Assembly (NCBI GenBank): GCA_030039095.1
Contig: JASHQP010000282.1
Span: 1 to 7,079 of the forward strand
Reading direction: 5' to 3'
Length of the DNA: 7,079 nucleotides
DNA from: Streptosporangiaceae bacterium
Lineage (GTDB): Bacteria > Actinomycetota > Actinomycetes > Streptosporangiales > Streptosporangiaceae
Shown: positions 6,479 through 7,079 of the stretch, piece by piece
How positions within the stretch are numbered: the stretch's first letter is position 1
Layout: every line of letters begins with the position of its first letter
Notes under the pieces: model-generated
Databases searched by the model: none
Told to the model about the DNA's origin: nothing
Seen by the model: the letters and a program-made list of their open reading frames with translations, nothing else
Program-made: the position numbers and the translations under genes

Positions 6479-7079
6479 CGGACGCCGCTCCCAAAGCAGA
6501 CGTTCGCGAGGCCGGCCAGGGCGCGCACCTTCCAGTACCCCCCGGCCATCCCGGCTCCGGCCCCGATGGTGCTTGCCACCTGCTCGGCTCGGGCAGGATC
6601 GGTGGAGGCTACCACGACGGCGACCTCAGCCACGCGCGCGGGATCGCTGCCAGCAGCGGCCACCGCCTCGTCCAGCACCGGCCCGGCACCGGCCGGGTCG
6701 GTGCGGACCGCTGCCTGCGCCCGGACCAGCGCCAGCAGGTAGCTGTCGGCGCCGCCGGCGGCGATGCGCTCACCGCAGGCAGGGTCGGTGAGTGCCACGG
6801 CCATGGCCACCTCGGCCCGCTTCGGCGCGCTGGGGGGCAGGCTGCCGATGATCTGCTCTGCCCGGGCAGCGTCCGTGCGAGCCGCGGCCAGGGCTACCTC
6901 CCCCAGGGTCTCGAGCCGGTCCGATGCGCCGCTGACGGCGCGAGCGTGCTCCTCGGCCTGCGCCAGCAGCTGCCCAGCATAGTCAGGGTCACTATGGGCC
7001 GCTGCAATCTTTACGCTGGTCAGAGCCATGTTCTGCAAGTCACTGTGGCTGATGGCGCGAGCCCACCGTTCGGCCTCTG
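6475..7079 (-). CDS. Alpha-helical repeat (solenoid) protein, C-terminal 201 residues; 5' end outside window
   Basis: The frame is open to the right edge, so the 5' end is missing. Internal TTG (7038) and ATG (7029) codons are not taken as starts because the repeat pattern continues upstream of them (AERWARAISHSD). The visible part is Ala-rich and built from imperfect repeats of about 29-39 residues, each with a helix followed by a TDPARAEQ-like motif. Instances are HSDPDYAGQ, RTDAARAEQ, LTDPACGER, RTDPAGAGP and STDPARAEQ. This resembles TPR/HEAT-like solenoids found in long, mostly uncharacterised actinomycete proteins. Such folds bind other proteins, and no catalytic motif is visible. The last about 30 residues (GYWKVRALAGLANVCFGSGVR region) depart from the repeat and look like a capping helix. 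The stop codon overlaps the antiporter start (ATGA), implying coupled translation. Any effector or membrane domain would be in the missing N-terminal part. Confidence 0.8.
   Translation of the reverse strand, partial: EAERWARAISHSDLQNMALTSVKIAAAHSDPDYAGQLLAQAEEHARAVSGASDRLETLGEVALAAARTDAARAEQIIGSLPPSAPKRAEVAMAVALTDPACGERIAAGGADSYLLALVRAQAAVRTDPAGAGPVLDEAVAAAGSDPARVAEVAVVVASTDPARAEQVASTIGAGAGMAGGYWKVRALAGLANVCFGSGVR

Noticed and set aside
5085..6494. Long second minus-strand frame across the antiporter gene
   Set aside because: The translation is Arg/Gly/Pro-rich low-complexity sequence with no membrane segments. It is an alternative frame of the antiporter gene.
6475..7038. Repeat protein as a complete 187-residue gene starting at the TTG at 7038
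   Set aside because: The frame and the repeat pattern both continue upstream to the window edge, so the gene is truncated by the window rather than starting there.

Overview
High-GC bacterial DNA with all six recognisable genes on the minus strand. Codon choice is GC-rich, there is a GTG start, genes overlap by 4 bp, and the right end encodes a solenoid of TDPARAEQ-type repeats of a kind I know mainly from actinomycete proteins. An actinobacterium is therefore my best guess. The histidine kinase and cyclase also resemble proteins common in other high-GC soil lineages, so the assignment is tentative.

Layout in the direction of transcription (right to left): (1) the 3' end of a gene for an alpha-helical repeat protein, cut by the window edge (6475-7079). 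(2) A CPA2/CHX-type cation:H+ antiporter with a cytosolic USP-like tail (4559-6478), coupled to the repeat gene by an ATGA overlap. (3) An 88-bp gap with a good Shine-Dalgarno and a weak promoter candidate. (4) A three-gene signalling unit joined by ATGA and GTGA overlaps: a soluble GAF-GAF-HisKA-HATPase-REC-REC hybrid kinase (1780-4470), a single-domain CheY/DivK-like receiver (1400-1783) and a REC-coiled-coil-class III cyclase-like protein (276-1403). (5) A 181-bp gap (95-275) holding most of a three-copy 24-bp direct repeat that runs over the cyclase stop codon, a GC hairpin and an AT-rich pocket with a GntR-like palindrome. (6) The first 31 codons of a dihydrodipicolinate synthase-family gene (1-94), running off the left edge.

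How the genes may work together: the kinase has no membrane segment, so it probably senses an intracellular ligand through its GAF domains. It could pass phosphate to its own receivers, to the free receiver and to the receiver of the cyclase-like protein. One H-box thus faces four receivers, with no HPt domain and no DNA-binding output in view. The cyclase-like domain lacks the first of the two metal-binding aspartates, so it may be a regulated pseudo-cyclase rather than a working enzyme. The antiporter and repeat protein form a separate translationally coupled pair. A functional link to the kinase unit is possible but rests only on adjacency.

No RNA genes, insertion sequences, CRISPR arrays or convincing intrinsic terminators were seen.
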